Below are positions 46,417-55,790 of a stretch of 64,000 nucleotides of DNA, piece after piece. The stretch is from an uncultured Methanolobus sp. (GTDB lineage Archaea > Halobacteriota > Methanosarcinia > Methanosarcinales > Methanosarcinaceae). Made by a program: the position numbers and the translations under genes. Numbering within the stretch: the first letter of the stretch is position 1; each line of letters begins with the position of its first letter. The stretch spans positions 1,240,001-1,304,000 of the forward strand of contig NZ_OY762426.1 of assembly GCF_963665675.1 (NCBI RefSeq). The letters are read 5' to 3'. The notes under the pieces were generated by a model that had not been told where the DNA came from, made no database searches, and worked only from the letters and a program-made list of their open reading frames with translations.

Positions 46417-47994
46417 ATGGATGTTGATATCAAACGCAGTTATGAGATTCTCCCGGACAACAATATAATATTCGGGATCAGAATAACTAATAATTCAGGC
46501 CAGGATATTTCTGACGTACAGGTTATCCTTGATTACAATGAATCGATTTTCGAGTTGCATGGAGACAGAATTCAGAAACCGGGCGACATCAGTCCAACCA
46601 TTGCCCGGACTGTTAAATTTATCCTGAAGCCTAAAGCATGTGTTCACAGAGAGAATATTGAAGCGAGTATAATATACCGCGATCAGAATGGCGAAAAACG
46701 CATGGCTGCTATGCAGGCAAAGAAAGTTCATTGCATCTGTCCATTCCTGCATCCAAAAACAATTGCAAAAAAGGATTTCTTTCAACTATCTGGCACATGG
46801 AACACTGTCGATCTTGGCATTAATTTTGAAGGCATCGACGTAGAGCAGGTAATTTCTTTTCTGATGCAAACCTCCGCAAGGAACCTTTATGCTGTGGACG
46901 GATATGCCATCGAAGAAAGCAATGTGCTCCATTTTTCCAGTGAATCTGCTGACGGGAAGACTCATTACCTGCTGACCGCCCTGGTCAAAGAAAATGCAGG
47001 GCTGATACAGGTTATGCTCAGGGCAGCTTCTGAGAACAAAACAGGATTACATGGTTTTCTCAGTGAAATCGTTTCAGAGCTCAGACACTTTATTGATGCA
47101 GTCGATTCTGCAAAAGAAATAGGCATCATCAAAAGCGAGCTGGTAAGCAATATTATAGATACAATAGTTCCGGGAAGTAATTTATCAGCTGGCAACAGTG
47201 GCTCTCCATTATTTACCCAAAATAGTGCAATGCAAAAAAGCAGTTTGAACCCTTTCAAAGAAGAGGGCCAGAATGACGGAAAACCTGAAAATGGCGACGT
47301 TGCCAGAATGTATAACTCATATTTAAAAGAGGTAAAAAGCAAACCTAAAAAGAAAAGGAAGAAAAACACAGATCAAGCTGATTTTTATCCCAGGGAACTT
47401 TTTACTTCGGAAAGAAAACTAAGATCCGAACATAGTACCGCTTCTCCCGGAAAAGAAAAAAACGGTTCAAGTAAACCTGATAAATCAAAGAAAAAAGTTA
47501 CAAGTCAGGCTTTGATGATCGTTCTTTTTCTGATTAGTGCAGCGTATCTGATGCAATATACCGGAATAACAGAAAAAATTGCAGGAGAATACGTTACTCC
47601 ATCATCTGAGTCTGCTGAAAATGTTGTTCTGACGTTATTTACTGCGGTAAATGAAGGTGATTTTACCACTGCTTTCAAGCTATGTGAGGGACAGGACTTC
47701 CTTGTACCTGCGAGCGTCCAGATGTTGTTTAATAACAATGGAATAGAAGCAGGTGGTATCAAAGAGACGAATATTGTGTCAACTGTTGTTGAAGATGAAC
47801 TTGCCTTAATTGAGAGCAATTGTACTGCAGTCACCTTTAATATCATGGGGAATGAGAACGAACCAAAGGTCATTGATGTGTATTTCCAGTTGGAGAAAAG
47901 CGGAACTGATTGGGTAATAACAGGAATAGCATTCGACCAGCCGTATAGTATTGGAACTGCCGATAATGATATTGTGGCTGGGGAGCAGGAATGA
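46417..47994 (+). CDS. unknown protein with one membrane helix and NTF2-like C-terminus
   Basis: 525 residues. Residues 1-100: Ig/DUF11-like beta domain (RITNNSGQDISDVQVILDYNES). Residues about 105-235: alpha/beta domain with CICPFLHPKTIAKKDF. A Lys/Ser-rich linker (about 280-365) precedes one membrane helix (ALMIVLFLISAAYLMQY, about 366-382). The last 140 residues resemble an NTF2/DUF4878-type fold (VVLTLFTAVNEGDFTTAFKL). It is thus probably cytoplasmic at the N-terminus with an external C-terminal domain. No family assigned. Confidence 0.6.
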   Translation: MDVDIKRSYEILPDNNIIFGIRITNNSGQDISDVQVILDYNESIFELHGDRIQKPGDISPTIARTVKFILKPKACVHRENIEASIIYRDQNGEKRMAAMQAKKVHCICPFLHPKTIAKKDFFQLSGTWNTVDLGINFEGIDVEQVISFLMQTSARNLYAVDGYAIEESNVLHFSSESADGKTHYLLTALVKENAGLIQVMLRAASENKTGLHGFLSEIVSELRHFIDAVDSAKEIGIIKSELVSNIIDTIVPGSNLSAGNSGSPLFTQNSAMQKSSLNPFKEEGQNDGKPENGDVARMYNSYLKEVKSKPKKKRKKNTDQADFYPRELFTSERKLRSEHSTASPGKEKNGSSKPDKSKKKVTSQALMIVLFLISAAYLMQYTGITEKIAGEYVTPSSESAENVVLTLFTAVNEGDFTTAFKLCEGQDFLVPASVQMLFNNNGIEAGGIKETNIVSTVVEDELALIESNCTAVTFNIMGNENEPKVIDVYFQLEKSGTDWVITGIAFDQPYSIGTADNDIVAGEQE

Positions 47995-48031
47995 ATGCAA
48001 ACACCAACTTGTGAATATAAGTAGAATGGGT

Positions 48032-48454
48032 TCAGGATTTTTTGTTCAGATATTCTGCAATGTATCCTGCAAATTCATCAAAACCTTCCAGTCTTTCTGT
48101 CAGGAAAGTATATAGAATCTCGATATTAATGTCTTCATAGATATGAACCAAAACATTTCTAAATCCGGCTGCTTTTGAGAATTCTTCTGCGAAATCGGAA
48201 GGAATCACGTTGTTTTTCCCGAGAATCAGGAATACATTTCTGTAGAAGTCAGGCCTTTCAAAACCTTCTCTGGAAATGATCATCTCTCCAATGTCTATTG
48301 AACTTTCAATTGCAAGCTGGAAATTCCTTTCTACCGCACTGCGTAGTTCGTAATTAGCTTCCAGTTCTTTGCTTCCTGCATCTACTGATTTTAGATAATC
48401 CACACATTTTTGCATGAAATTTAGCTTTCTGAGGATTTTCTCATCAGGGTTCAT
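48032..48454 (-). CDS. HepT-like (DUF86) ribonuclease toxin
   Basis: 140 residues, HEPN fold. The catalytic motif RNVLVHIYEDI fits Rx4HxY. In characterised pairs HepT is an RNase whose Tyr is AMPylated by its partner MntA. Its ATG overlaps the stop of the mntA-like gene by one base (TAATG), so translation is coupled. Confidence 0.85.
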   Translation of the reverse strand: MNPDEKILRKLNFMQKCVDYLKSVDAGSKELEANYELRSAVERNFQLAIESSIDIGEMIISREGFERPDFYRNVFLILGKNNVIPSDFAEEFSKAAGFRNVLVHIYEDINIEILYTFLTERLEGFDEFAGYIAEYLNKKS

Positions 48455-48900
48455 TAAACAACCCCTTTTTCTGTAATTCTTTCAAGAAAATGCCTGTTCA
48501 ACCTGTCTTCATAGAATTTCCAGTCCAGATATACTGACATGATACGATGTTCAACATCAACACGCAGGTCATCATCCCGTGAAAATATGGTAACGTTTGG
48601 CCTTATTATCTCAAATCTAAGGACAGGACTTGCATCATTTATTACGATAAGGTCCAGTTTGTCACTTTTCAGCAGGTCGGAAAGCTCATTTATCAGGTCA
48701 ATTCGTTTGTAGATTCTCTCTTTCTCTGTTAGTGTTTCGGAAAGATAAACACCAATATCCACATCACTTAACGGACCTGCCGTGTCCTCTGCAACCGAAC
48801 CAAAAAGGTAGGCAAGCTCAACTGATTCTTCTTTAATAAAGAATTCTCTCAGAAGAGGAAGAAGTTCTTCTTTGTTAAGACACGGAGCTCTTTCTATCAT
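48454..48900 (-). CDS. MntA-like minimal nucleotidyltransferase antitoxin
   Basis: 148 residues. The minimal nucleotidyltransferase signature is AYLFGSVAEDTAGPLSDVDIGVYL, a Gly-Ser then Asp-x-Asp, about residues 28-51, with a third Asp in KLDLIVINDASP. In known systems it adds AMP to HepT and so neutralises it. A TATA box TTACTTATAAAC lies about 40-50 bp upstream and a long inverted repeat 77-111 bp upstream. Confidence 0.85.
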   Translation of the reverse strand: MIERAPCLNKEELLPLLREFFIKEESVELAYLFGSVAEDTAGPLSDVDIGVYLSETLTEKERIYKRIDLINELSDLLKSDKLDLIVINDASPVLRFEIIRPNVTIFSRDDDLRVDVEHRIMSVYLDWKFYEDRLNRHFLERITEKGVV

Positions 48901-48976
48901 GGTATCGTCGGCAAAGATTTTCTAAATTTTTCTATGTGTTTATAAGTAATAAAGATTGAGTGATGCTGAGTTTATG

Positions 48977-49011
48977 GGTGACCACAATTTACAGGTGGTT
49001 TTGTGGTCACC
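48977..49011. repeat. inverted repeat GGTGACCACA-N15-TGTGGTCACC, copy 1
   Basis: A perfect 10-bp inverted repeat with a 15-bp spacer (48977-48986 and 49002-49011), upstream of the mntA-like promoter. Same arms as at 50214-50249 and near-identical at 51162-51197. Confidence 0.7.
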
Positions 49012-49105
49012 TACATCGAAGTTTACTATCAATGATTAAACTGTACTAATCTTACGAACCTATTCCCTAGAAAATCAAATATACACAAACTATAGATGAG
49101 TAATT

Positions 49106-49466
49106 ATGCAATATACAATAGTTCTTGAAACAGCAGAAGAAGGCGGATATACTGCCCACTGTCTGGAACTTCCTGCCGCAATTAGTGAAGGGGATACAGA
49201 AGAAGAAGCTCTTGAAAATATAAAAGAGGCGTAACTATTCAGCCTACCCATATCAGCCGATTGATGGCGATTCGATTAAATCCTAGGTATTTAGTCCTAA
49301 ATTAATGTACAACAAAAAAAGCAAGCTTCAGGCACAGTCAAAATAAACTCACTACCCAAAATTCACGTATCAACTTTTTATCACAATGGTTATCGATAGT
49401 GATTCAACTAGGCTGAATAGTTACAAAGAGGCTATTGATTTAGTGAGTGAAGTCGCTGATACATGA
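49106..49466 (+). pseudogene. hicB: hicB-like antitoxin gene interrupted by a MITE
   Basis: The intact part, 49106-49230, encodes MQYTIVLETAEEGGYTAHC and the ELPAAISEGDTEEEALENIKEA core of the HicB antitoxin family. The next base begins a 194-bp insertion, after which the frame resumes (IDLVSEVADT, stop 49466) if one copy of the 8-bp duplication is dropped. With the insertion the product would end after 42 residues at TAA 49232. No hicA toxin is adjacent. Confidence 0.85.
49231..49424. mobile_element. 194-bp MITE with perfect 16-bp TIRs (IS66-like ends)
   Basis: Ends GTAACTATTCAGCCTA (49231-49246) and, reversed, TAGGCTGAATAGTTAC (49409-49424), identical over 16 bp. An exact 8-bp target duplication AAAGAGGC flanks it (49223-49230 and 49425-49432). 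GTAA termini and 8-bp duplications are the hallmarks of the IS66 family; no transposase is encoded. It inserted into hicB. Confidence 0.92.
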
Positions 49467-49489
49467 ATCATGCATTAGCTCATACAAAT

Positions 49490-50047
49490 CTAAGCCTTCC
49501 CCAACAACACAGCCTTATTAGGAAACATCTTCGGCCTGTCTACAACCACAAACCCAATTTTACCGGCAATATCAAGCATCTCAGCAAATGCCTGTTTTGA
49601 AACATGCATTGGCGGCTCGACAATGAGAATCCTGCCATCCTTCTTAAGCAGTGAGGACAGTTCCCTGAAGCAACTTTCCTGATCCGGCAGTTCATGGACA
49701 ACGTAGAAAAGAAAAACAAAGTCAAACTCCCCGGAAACACCTATTCTGTCACTTTCGCATTTGTGAAGCTCTATGTTCAGTTCTTCCCCGGACAGCCTGA
49801 TCTTCTCTTTTACTTTCTGAAGCATGCCTTCCTGAAGATCAACTGCCACTACACGTCCGCTCTTCCCGACCATCCGACCCATGTCCATTGTGATAAATCC
49901 CGGACCGCAGCCTATTTCCAGAACTTCCGTTCCTTCCCGGACATAGGGACCGAGTATTTTCTGCGGGTTCTGCAGCCATCTGCGAATCCTGCTATCGAGG
50001 CTGCCGGACTTTTCTACAGGACATACGTTGGTGTTGTCATTGGACAT
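49490..50047 (-). CDS. class I SAM-dependent methyltransferase
   Basis: 185 residues. The SAM-binding loop VLEIGCGPGFITMDMG (about 37-52), the acidic motif II VVAVDLQEGML and the post-II motif FDFVFLFYVVHELPDQESC are clear, as in UbiE-type methyltransferases. The substrate is unknown. The N-terminal residues (NVCPVEKSGSLDSRIRRWLQNPQKIL) resemble small-molecule methyltransferases of methanogens. It lies between hicB and fic. Confidence 0.8.
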   Translation of the reverse strand: MSNDNTNVCPVEKSGSLDSRIRRWLQNPQKILGPYVREGTEVLEIGCGPGFITMDMGRMVGKSGRVVAVDLQEGMLQKVKEKIRLSGEELNIELHKCESDRIGVSGEFDFVFLFYVVHELPDQESCFRELSSLLKKDGRILIVEPPMHVSKQAFAEMLDIAGKIGFVVVDRPKMFPNKAVLLGKA

Positions 50048-50213
50048 ATGATGTGCTCTTTTAGGGTGGTTATAGGTGCTGTTTTTACGACTTTTTCAGG
50101 GATGAATTATAATCTGTTGTAAAGTTGGCATTCTCATCATAAATAGTCTTGCTGTAGAGATTTGCTTGCAGAGGATATGAAAATGGTCTGCAGGTATGTG
50201 GGTGTATTTGAGA

Positions 50214-50249
50214 GGTGACCACAAAAATGCTATATAGAATGTGGTCACC
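50214..50249. promoter_or_regulatory. inverted repeat spanning the fic TATA box, copy 2
   Basis: GGTGACCACA (50214-50223), 16 bp containing TATATA at 50231-50236, then TGTGGTCACC (50240-50249), a perfect 10-bp inverted repeat. A protein on this site would cover TATA and BRE. Confidence 0.75.
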
Positions 50250-50258
50250 CATTTATAT

Positions 50259-51158
50259 ATGCATATTGAGAAGAGAAAACAGGGAAACAATACGAAATAC
50301 TACCTGTCCCACTCCTACCGTGTTGGAAAAAAGACGAAGAAGATACGACATTACCTGGGCCTGAACCTGACCGAAGAGGAGATTGAGGAGCTCAGGCCGG
50401 AAGCTGAAAGAGAAATCGGGCAGCAGATGCAGGCTAAGACCGACCTGCTGAAGTTTTCACTTACCAAAAAAGAGATCGAGAAGCTCAACGAGTATGACAG
50501 GGACGTGGAGATCGTTCACCTTGATGTGGACGGCTGGAAGGCGTTCACGGAGAAATTTGTTTTCAACACCAATGCTATTGAGGGTTCAACGGTTACCCCG
50601 GAGGAGGTACATGATCTGCTCCGGCACGGTGAAGATGTTACTAATTCGGATGAGATGGAGGCACTGAATGTTGCAAAGGCTGTTGAGTTCATACAGAGTA
50701 CGGATGAGGAGCTGTCACTGGAACTTATCACCAGGCTTCACAGGATATGTTTTGAAGGTTCCAAGAGCTTTGCCGGAAAGCTCAGGGATGTTGAGGTTGT
50801 GATCCGCAATGCCTATGGGGAGATCGTGCACCAGGGAATCACAAAGGAGGAGATCAGGAACGAACTTGAGGATATGGCCAATTGGTACAGGGATAATTCG
50901 AATGAGCTTAAACCCCTTGTCCTTGCCGCCCTGGTCCACAACCAGTTCGAGTACATCCACCCCTTTGAGGACGGTAACGGCAGGGTTGGCAGGTTGCTGC
51001 TGAACTATGTACTACTGAAACACGGGTATCCTCCTATCAATATACTGTTTGAGGACAGGGGCAGGTATTACTATTGCCTGCAGCAGTATTCCAAAGAGAA
51101 CAGCCTCGAGGATACGCTGGAGTTTCTGGTAGAGCAGTATCGGAAGGGCATGGAGTGA
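50259..51158 (+). CDS. Fic family AMP-transferase
   Basis: 299 residues from ATG 50259, which would be leaderless given TATA at 50231-50236; an upstream GTG at 50241 falls inside the inverted repeat. The Fic motif is HPFEDGNGRVGRLL (about residues 233-246). The class II inhibitory helix is TNAIEG (about 107-112) upstream of the core, matching [S/T]xxxE[G/N]. It is preceded by an N-terminal domain of about 90 residues. Fic enzymes add AMP to target hydroxyls. Confidence 0.9.
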   Translation: MHIEKRKQGNNTKYYLSHSYRVGKKTKKIRHYLGLNLTEEEIEELRPEAEREIGQQMQAKTDLLKFSLTKKEIEKLNEYDRDVEIVHLDVDGWKAFTEKFVFNTNAIEGSTVTPEEVHDLLRHGEDVTNSDEMEALNVAKAVEFIQSTDEELSLELITRLHRICFEGSKSFAGKLRDVEVVIRNAYGEIVHQGITKEEIRNELEDMANWYRDNSNELKPLVLAALVHNQFEYIHPFEDGNGRVGRLLLNYVLLKHGYPPINILFEDRGRYYYCLQQYSKENSLEDTLEFLVEQYRKGME

Positions 51159-51161
51159 ATG

Positions 51162-51197
51162 GGTGACTACAAATGTGGGTGGGTTTTGTGGTCATCC
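51162..51197. repeat. inverted repeat, copy 3, between convergent fic and helicase genes
   Basis: GGTGACTACA (51162-51171), 15 bp, TGTGGTCATCC (51187-51197); two mismatches compared with the other copies. It overlaps the stop of the helicase gene. Confidence 0.6.
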
Positions 51198-54100
51198 AAC
51201 TATGAGCCTTGCTGTTTCTCTTAATAAGTGAGCAGGAATTGGATACTTTAGTTTCCATACGAAGTTTATTGGCTTTTCACCCTCATGACTCACATACTCC
51301 GCTGGCCCTAAGAAATAATAAGGCTGAGCTAAAGAATTGACCCTTTTGTTTACTCTTACAAAAAGAAGGATTGTATGACCGTTGTTCTTGTGATTGATAT
51401 ATCTCTGCCCGGTTTTAGAATCAACTCTAGTTGATGCCTGACTTTGCCAATGGAAGAGATTCTCATTAATTGCATAGTCATTGTACATCGTAGTTGGAGA
51501 ATAGTCCCTTTCATTCTTGTTTAAAGTAATGAAAAAAACATCTGTCTTTTTATCTTTGATAGGCAGCACACCAGCCTGTACAGTATGATTATTCTGTAAA
51601 TCAAAATAACCAAGCCCAGCGAGTGCTTCTGCTTGCGTGTACCTAGAATGCAAACTTAGAGATGAAACATATGGCAATGATATTTCAGGAGAAATAGACC
51701 TTATGATGCTCTTCTTGTATCCTAACAGCATGATTATTTCATCATATATCACAGGATTACCTAGCAACTTAGAAAAAGCATCTTTTAATGAAGTAAACTT
51801 TTCCTTATTCCAGATAGTTAGAACAAACATTGTTAGATAGTATCTTTCTTTTGCAGAAAGAGTTTCTTCATCTATGTTTCTACCAATTAGATGCCTGAGA
51901 ACACAATCAATATAAATGCTATCATCTATATGCTGAATTCTTCTCAAGCCGCTAGTTAATTTCTCTTCATCAGGTTCATTAAAATTATCAATGATTTGAG
52001 CTTCTACTAATGCTCTTGACCAGCACATTTTTTTGTAGATATCATCAAGGTCTAAATCATAGTAATCTATGAAATTCTCAAATGACAATTCCATTCCTGT
52101 ATCAGCAACAAAGCTAGAAATTCTGTTCACAATTGTTTGCCGCCTGAGATTGAGAACCTGACTAATGTTATCTAATATGTACTTTTTAGATTTCCTCTCT
52201 AATTCTATGCTACAACCAGCAGGCAAATGTGGAAAACCTTGCTTGATTTCTGAGGCGATATCTTGGCCTATATTTTCAATCAATGATTTGAACTTCAAAT
52301 CAAATCTATAGTTTTTGTTCGCTTGTCCTACAAAATCCAATACTGTTAAGCAATCCTTGCCATCACTTAACCGAAGCCCACGTCCTAATTGTTGCAAGAA
52401 TATTGTTAAACTTTCAGTTGGACGTAAAAAAAGAACAGTGTCTATTTCTGGAATATCAACTCCTTCGTTGTACAAATCTACAACAAAAATGAAGTTAATC
52501 TCTTTGTTTAACAATCGTTTCTGAACAGACTTTCTCACATCTTTGCTGGAGTCTGATATTAAATACTCGCTTGGAATTCCATATTTATTGAATATCCTTG
52601 ACATGTATTCTGCATGTGCTTTCGAAACACAAAAGCCCAAACCTTTAACATTTTTGATATCCAAAACCGTCTGTACAGTTTTCTCACAAATCATTTCCGC
52701 ACGATGGTCATCTGCAGTGTAAAGCTCGCTGAGTTCACTTTGTACATAACCACCACGTTGCCATTTCAACTTGGAATAATCAACGCTATCGGCAATACCA
52801 AAATATTGGAACGGACACAACAACTTTCTGTCTATTGCATCAGGTAAACGAATCTCTGCAGTTATGTGATTATCAAAGAACTTCTTAACATCTAAATTAT
52901 CAGCACGTTCTGGAGTTGCTGTTAAACCTAACAAGCAACTAGGATTCACATGATCCAGAAGTGACTTATAGCTAGGTGCTGCTGCATGATGGAACTCATC
53001 TACTACAATATAATCAAAATATTCAGAATCTAAGAGATCATGGATTTCTTTTGAGTTATATGTTTGAATTGAAGCAAATATTTGTTCCGTATTCTCTGGA
53101 ACATTTCCACCAACCATCATATCTCCAAGATTATGATCTCGTAGAACCATTCTAAATGTGTACAGAGATTGTTTTAATATCTCTTCTCTATGTGCTATGA
53201 ACAATAAACGTGGTTCTCTTTTATGGGCTTCAAAAAAATCCTGCCTGAATTTCTTAAAATCAAAAGCTGCAATCATCGTTTTGCCAGTGCCTGTTGCAGC
53301 TACAATTAAGTGTTTGTTTCTGTTCAGTTGACGTTCTGCCCATATTGATTCAAGTATTTCTTTTTGGAATGGATATGGTGCTAGATCAAAATTTGGCATC
53401 ACAAATTCAGTATTATTTTTATCTTTTTCTGCTTGTAACGCTTTTATCAATCTAGACTTGTCATCTTTATTATAGATTTCAAATTCTCTATCATTCCAAT
53501 AAGTATCAAAAGTAGCTTTTATTTTAGCCCATTGAAAAGGTTGCTCATACTGACTAATTTTTATATTCCATTCTAATCCATCAGTCAGCGCTGCATTAGA
53601 TATATTTGAAGAACCAATATACGCAGAAGAAAAACCAGTTTTCCTTTCAAAAAGATAGGCTTTTGCGTGCAACCTCGTTCTTCTAGTATCATAACTAACC
53701 TTCAAAGTTGTATTTGGCAGACTTTCAAGAAATTCAATTGCCTTTGAATCCGTTGCACCCATGTAACTGGTTGTTATAACTCTTAATTCACTTCCTTTTC
53801 TTGAAGTGAACTCTTTTAGTTCTTCTTGGAGAATTCTTATGCCGCTCCACTTAATGAATGAACAAAGAATATCCACTCTGTCAGAAGACAATATCTCTTT
53901 TTTAAGTTGAGAAACTAACGAAGGATCCTGCCTTGTACCTGTGAGTAATGCACCTAAAGAAAGTGGAGTATCAGGACGTGAGAAATCAACACTCAGATTT
54001 TCATCTAAAACTGCCATGAGTTTTTCAGCGGTTTCAGAAACATCTAATCCTTGAGTTTCGATGCCATACCTGTTTAAAATATCTACTATTTCATTGCATA

Positions 54101-54311
54101 GTTCTATCTGTTTATCGATCTTTGATTTTCCTTCCTTATCTCCTTTAATCTCGGATAAAGCGTGAGAAAGAATTCGATAGAGATATTGTGATAAGTAATC
54201 GTTACTATCAGCATCGTTTAGTCGAGATAAATGTTTGTGCTTCTCATCAATGTCGAACAAGTTTTTAGAAAGGAACTCATTAACAATATGTTCATACAAT
54301 CCTGATTTCAT
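51192..54311 (-). CDS. PLD nuclease-SF2 helicase-DUF3427 fusion protein
   Basis: 1039 residues from ATG 54311. Domains in order: a helical N-terminus; a phospholipase D-like nuclease with one HxK motif (TRLHAKAYLFERKTG ... YIGSSNIS, about 215-245); an SF2 helicase with motif I VAATGTGKTMIAA, motif II VVDEFHHAAAPSY, SAT-like LTATPERAD and motif VI QLGRGLRL; and a C-terminal DUF3427 domain (RYTQAEALAGLGYFDL, VFFITLNKNERDYSPTTMYNDYA). Such fusions occur in phage-defence neighbourhoods, but no role is proven for this one. Convergent with fic. Confidence 0.85.
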   Translation of the reverse strand: MKSGLYEHIVNEFLSKNLFDIDEKHKHLSRLNDADSNDYLSQYLYRILSHALSEIKGDKEGKSKIDKQIELCNEIVDILNRYGIETQGLDVSETAEKLMAVLDENLSVDFSRPDTPLSLGALLTGTRQDPSLVSQLKKEILSSDRVDILCSFIKWSGIRILQEELKEFTSRKGSELRVITTSYMGATDSKAIEFLESLPNTTLKVSYDTRRTRLHAKAYLFERKTGFSSAYIGSSNISNAALTDGLEWNIKISQYEQPFQWAKIKATFDTYWNDREFEIYNKDDKSRLIKALQAEKDKNNTEFVMPNFDLAPYPFQKEILESIWAERQLNRNKHLIVAATGTGKTMIAAFDFKKFRQDFFEAHKREPRLLFIAHREEILKQSLYTFRMVLRDHNLGDMMVGGNVPENTEQIFASIQTYNSKEIHDLLDSEYFDYIVVDEFHHAAAPSYKSLLDHVNPSCLLGLTATPERADNLDVKKFFDNHITAEIRLPDAIDRKLLCPFQYFGIADSVDYSKLKWQRGGYVQSELSELYTADDHRAEMICEKTVQTVLDIKNVKGLGFCVSKAHAEYMSRIFNKYGIPSEYLISDSSKDVRKSVQKRLLNKEINFIFVVDLYNEGVDIPEIDTVLFLRPTESLTIFLQQLGRGLRLSDGKDCLTVLDFVGQANKNYRFDLKFKSLIENIGQDIASEIKQGFPHLPAGCSIELERKSKKYILDNISQVLNLRRQTIVNRISSFVADTGMELSFENFIDYYDLDLDDIYKKMCWSRALVEAQIIDNFNEPDEEKLTSGLRRIQHIDDSIYIDCVLRHLIGRNIDEETLSAKERYYLTMFVLTIWNKEKFTSLKDAFSKLLGNPVIYDEIIMLLGYKKSIIRSISPEISLPYVSSLSLHSRYTQAEALAGLGYFDLQNNHTVQAGVLPIKDKKTDVFFITLNKNERDYSPTTMYNDYAINENLFHWQSQASTRVDSKTGQRYINHKNNGHTILLFVRVNKRVNSLAQPYYFLGPAEYVSHEGEKPINFVWKLKYPIPAHLLRETARLIVG

Positions 54312-54455
54312 AGCACCCACATTCACAATCAATATTTGTTAAGAAAATAGGATTAAGAATATATTAAGAAATTGCTTTTGAGAGATAGTTTTCAAATCTC
54401 ATCCCAAATCCTAATATACACTCCCAAACAATTTACACTTCAGGAGAATCCTATC

Positions 54456-55751
54456 ATGAAAGTATCCATTATTGGTTCGGGCTATGTCGGGTCAGTCTCA
54501 GCCGCTTGTTTTGCGGAACTCGGGCATGAAGTGATCTGCATTGACATTGATGAAGAGAAAGTAAAACAGATCAATGCGGGAACAGCACCTATCTGGGAAG
54601 AGGGGTTGGATGAACTGCTGGCAAAGTACAGCCAGAAGACACTCATTGCAACATCGGATTATGATTATGCTGTTGAGAACTCCGATGCTTCATTTATCTG
54701 CGTGGGGACACCATCAGGAGAGGATGGGAGCATTGACCTCTCAATAGTCAAAGCTGCAAGTGCCAGCCTTGGGAAAGCCATTGCTAAGAAAGATCGCTAT
54801 CATGTAGTGGTTGTAAAGAGTACAGTCGTGCCTGAAACAACCGAGAAGGTCGTACTTCCGATAGTAGAAGAGTACTCCGGCAAGAAGGCAGGAAAGGACT
54901 TTGGAATAGTCATGAACCCGGAATTCCTCAGGGAAGGCAAGGCTGTCTATGATTTCATGCACCCTGACAAGATCGTGGTTGGCGCCATCGATGAGAGGTC
55001 ATCTTTTGTCGTATCAGAACTCTATCGCAATCTGGACTGTGAGATCACTCGCACCAATCCAGGGACAGCAGAGATGATCAAATACGTCAACAACTCATTT
55101 CTCGCAACAAAGATATCCTTTGCCAACGAGATAGGGAACATCTGCAAGCAGCTTGGAATCGATACATACGAGGTTATGGACGCCGTAGGAACTGACTTCC
55201 GTGTAGAGCGCCAGTTCCTCAACTGCGGAGCGGGATTTGGCGGATCATGCTTCCCCAAGGACGTAAAGGCACTCATCGGCAAAGCAAACCAGATCGGATA
55301 TGCACCTGAACTCCTCCAGTCCGTTGTTGATGTAAATAACAGGCAGCCCCTGAAGATGATCGAGCTGCTTCAGGAAAAGATAGGTGATCTTAAGAACAAG
55401 AGAATAACCGTACTAGGTCTGGCCTTCAAGAACGACACTGATGACATCAGAGAATCCAGATCCATTCCTGTAATCGATCAACTGCTGCAACTTGAAGCAG
55501 ATATCGCCGCATACGACCCGATGGCCGAAGAAAGCATGAGAAAACTCTTTCACGATGTAACATACTGCAAGAGCGCATCCGAAGCCCTGACAGAAGCCGA
55601 TGGCTGCCTCATCATGACAGAGTGGGACGAATTCAGGGAACTGGACAAAGAGTTTGACCTCATGGCAAACCATGTTGTTATCGATGGCAGGAAGCTAATC
55701 AATCCTGAAAAGCTCAGCACACAGATTGATTACGAAGGCATCTGCTGGTAA
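54456..55751 (+). CDS. ugd: UDP-glucose/GDP-mannose 6-dehydrogenase
   Basis: 431 residues from ATG 54456, with GGAGAA 8 bp upstream; a longer frame to 54372 lacks one. NAD site IIGSGYVGSVSAACFAELGH, CVGTPSGEDGSIDLS, the catalytic Cys in CGAGFGGSCFPKDVKAL (about 250), and the C-terminal LGLAFKNDTDDIRESRSI. It oxidises a nucleotide sugar to its uronate, for surface polysaccharide or glycan synthesis. Confidence 0.93.
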   Translation: MKVSIIGSGYVGSVSAACFAELGHEVICIDIDEEKVKQINAGTAPIWEEGLDELLAKYSQKTLIATSDYDYAVENSDASFICVGTPSGEDGSIDLSIVKAASASLGKAIAKKDRYHVVVVKSTVVPETTEKVVLPIVEEYSGKKAGKDFGIVMNPEFLREGKAVYDFMHPDKIVVGAIDERSSFVVSELYRNLDCEITRTNPGTAEMIKYVNNSFLATKISFANEIGNICKQLGIDTYEVMDAVGTDFRVERQFLNCGAGFGGSCFPKDVKALIGKANQIGYAPELLQSVVDVNNRQPLKMIELLQEKIGDLKNKRITVLGLAFKNDTDDIRESRSIPVIDQLLQLEADIAAYDPMAEESMRKLFHDVTYCKSASEALTEADGCLIMTEWDEFRELDKEFDLMANHVVIDGRKLINPEKLSTQIDYEGICW

Positions 55752-55790
55752 ACCGGAATACAAAACACAGTAACACATTAATAACAGTAA

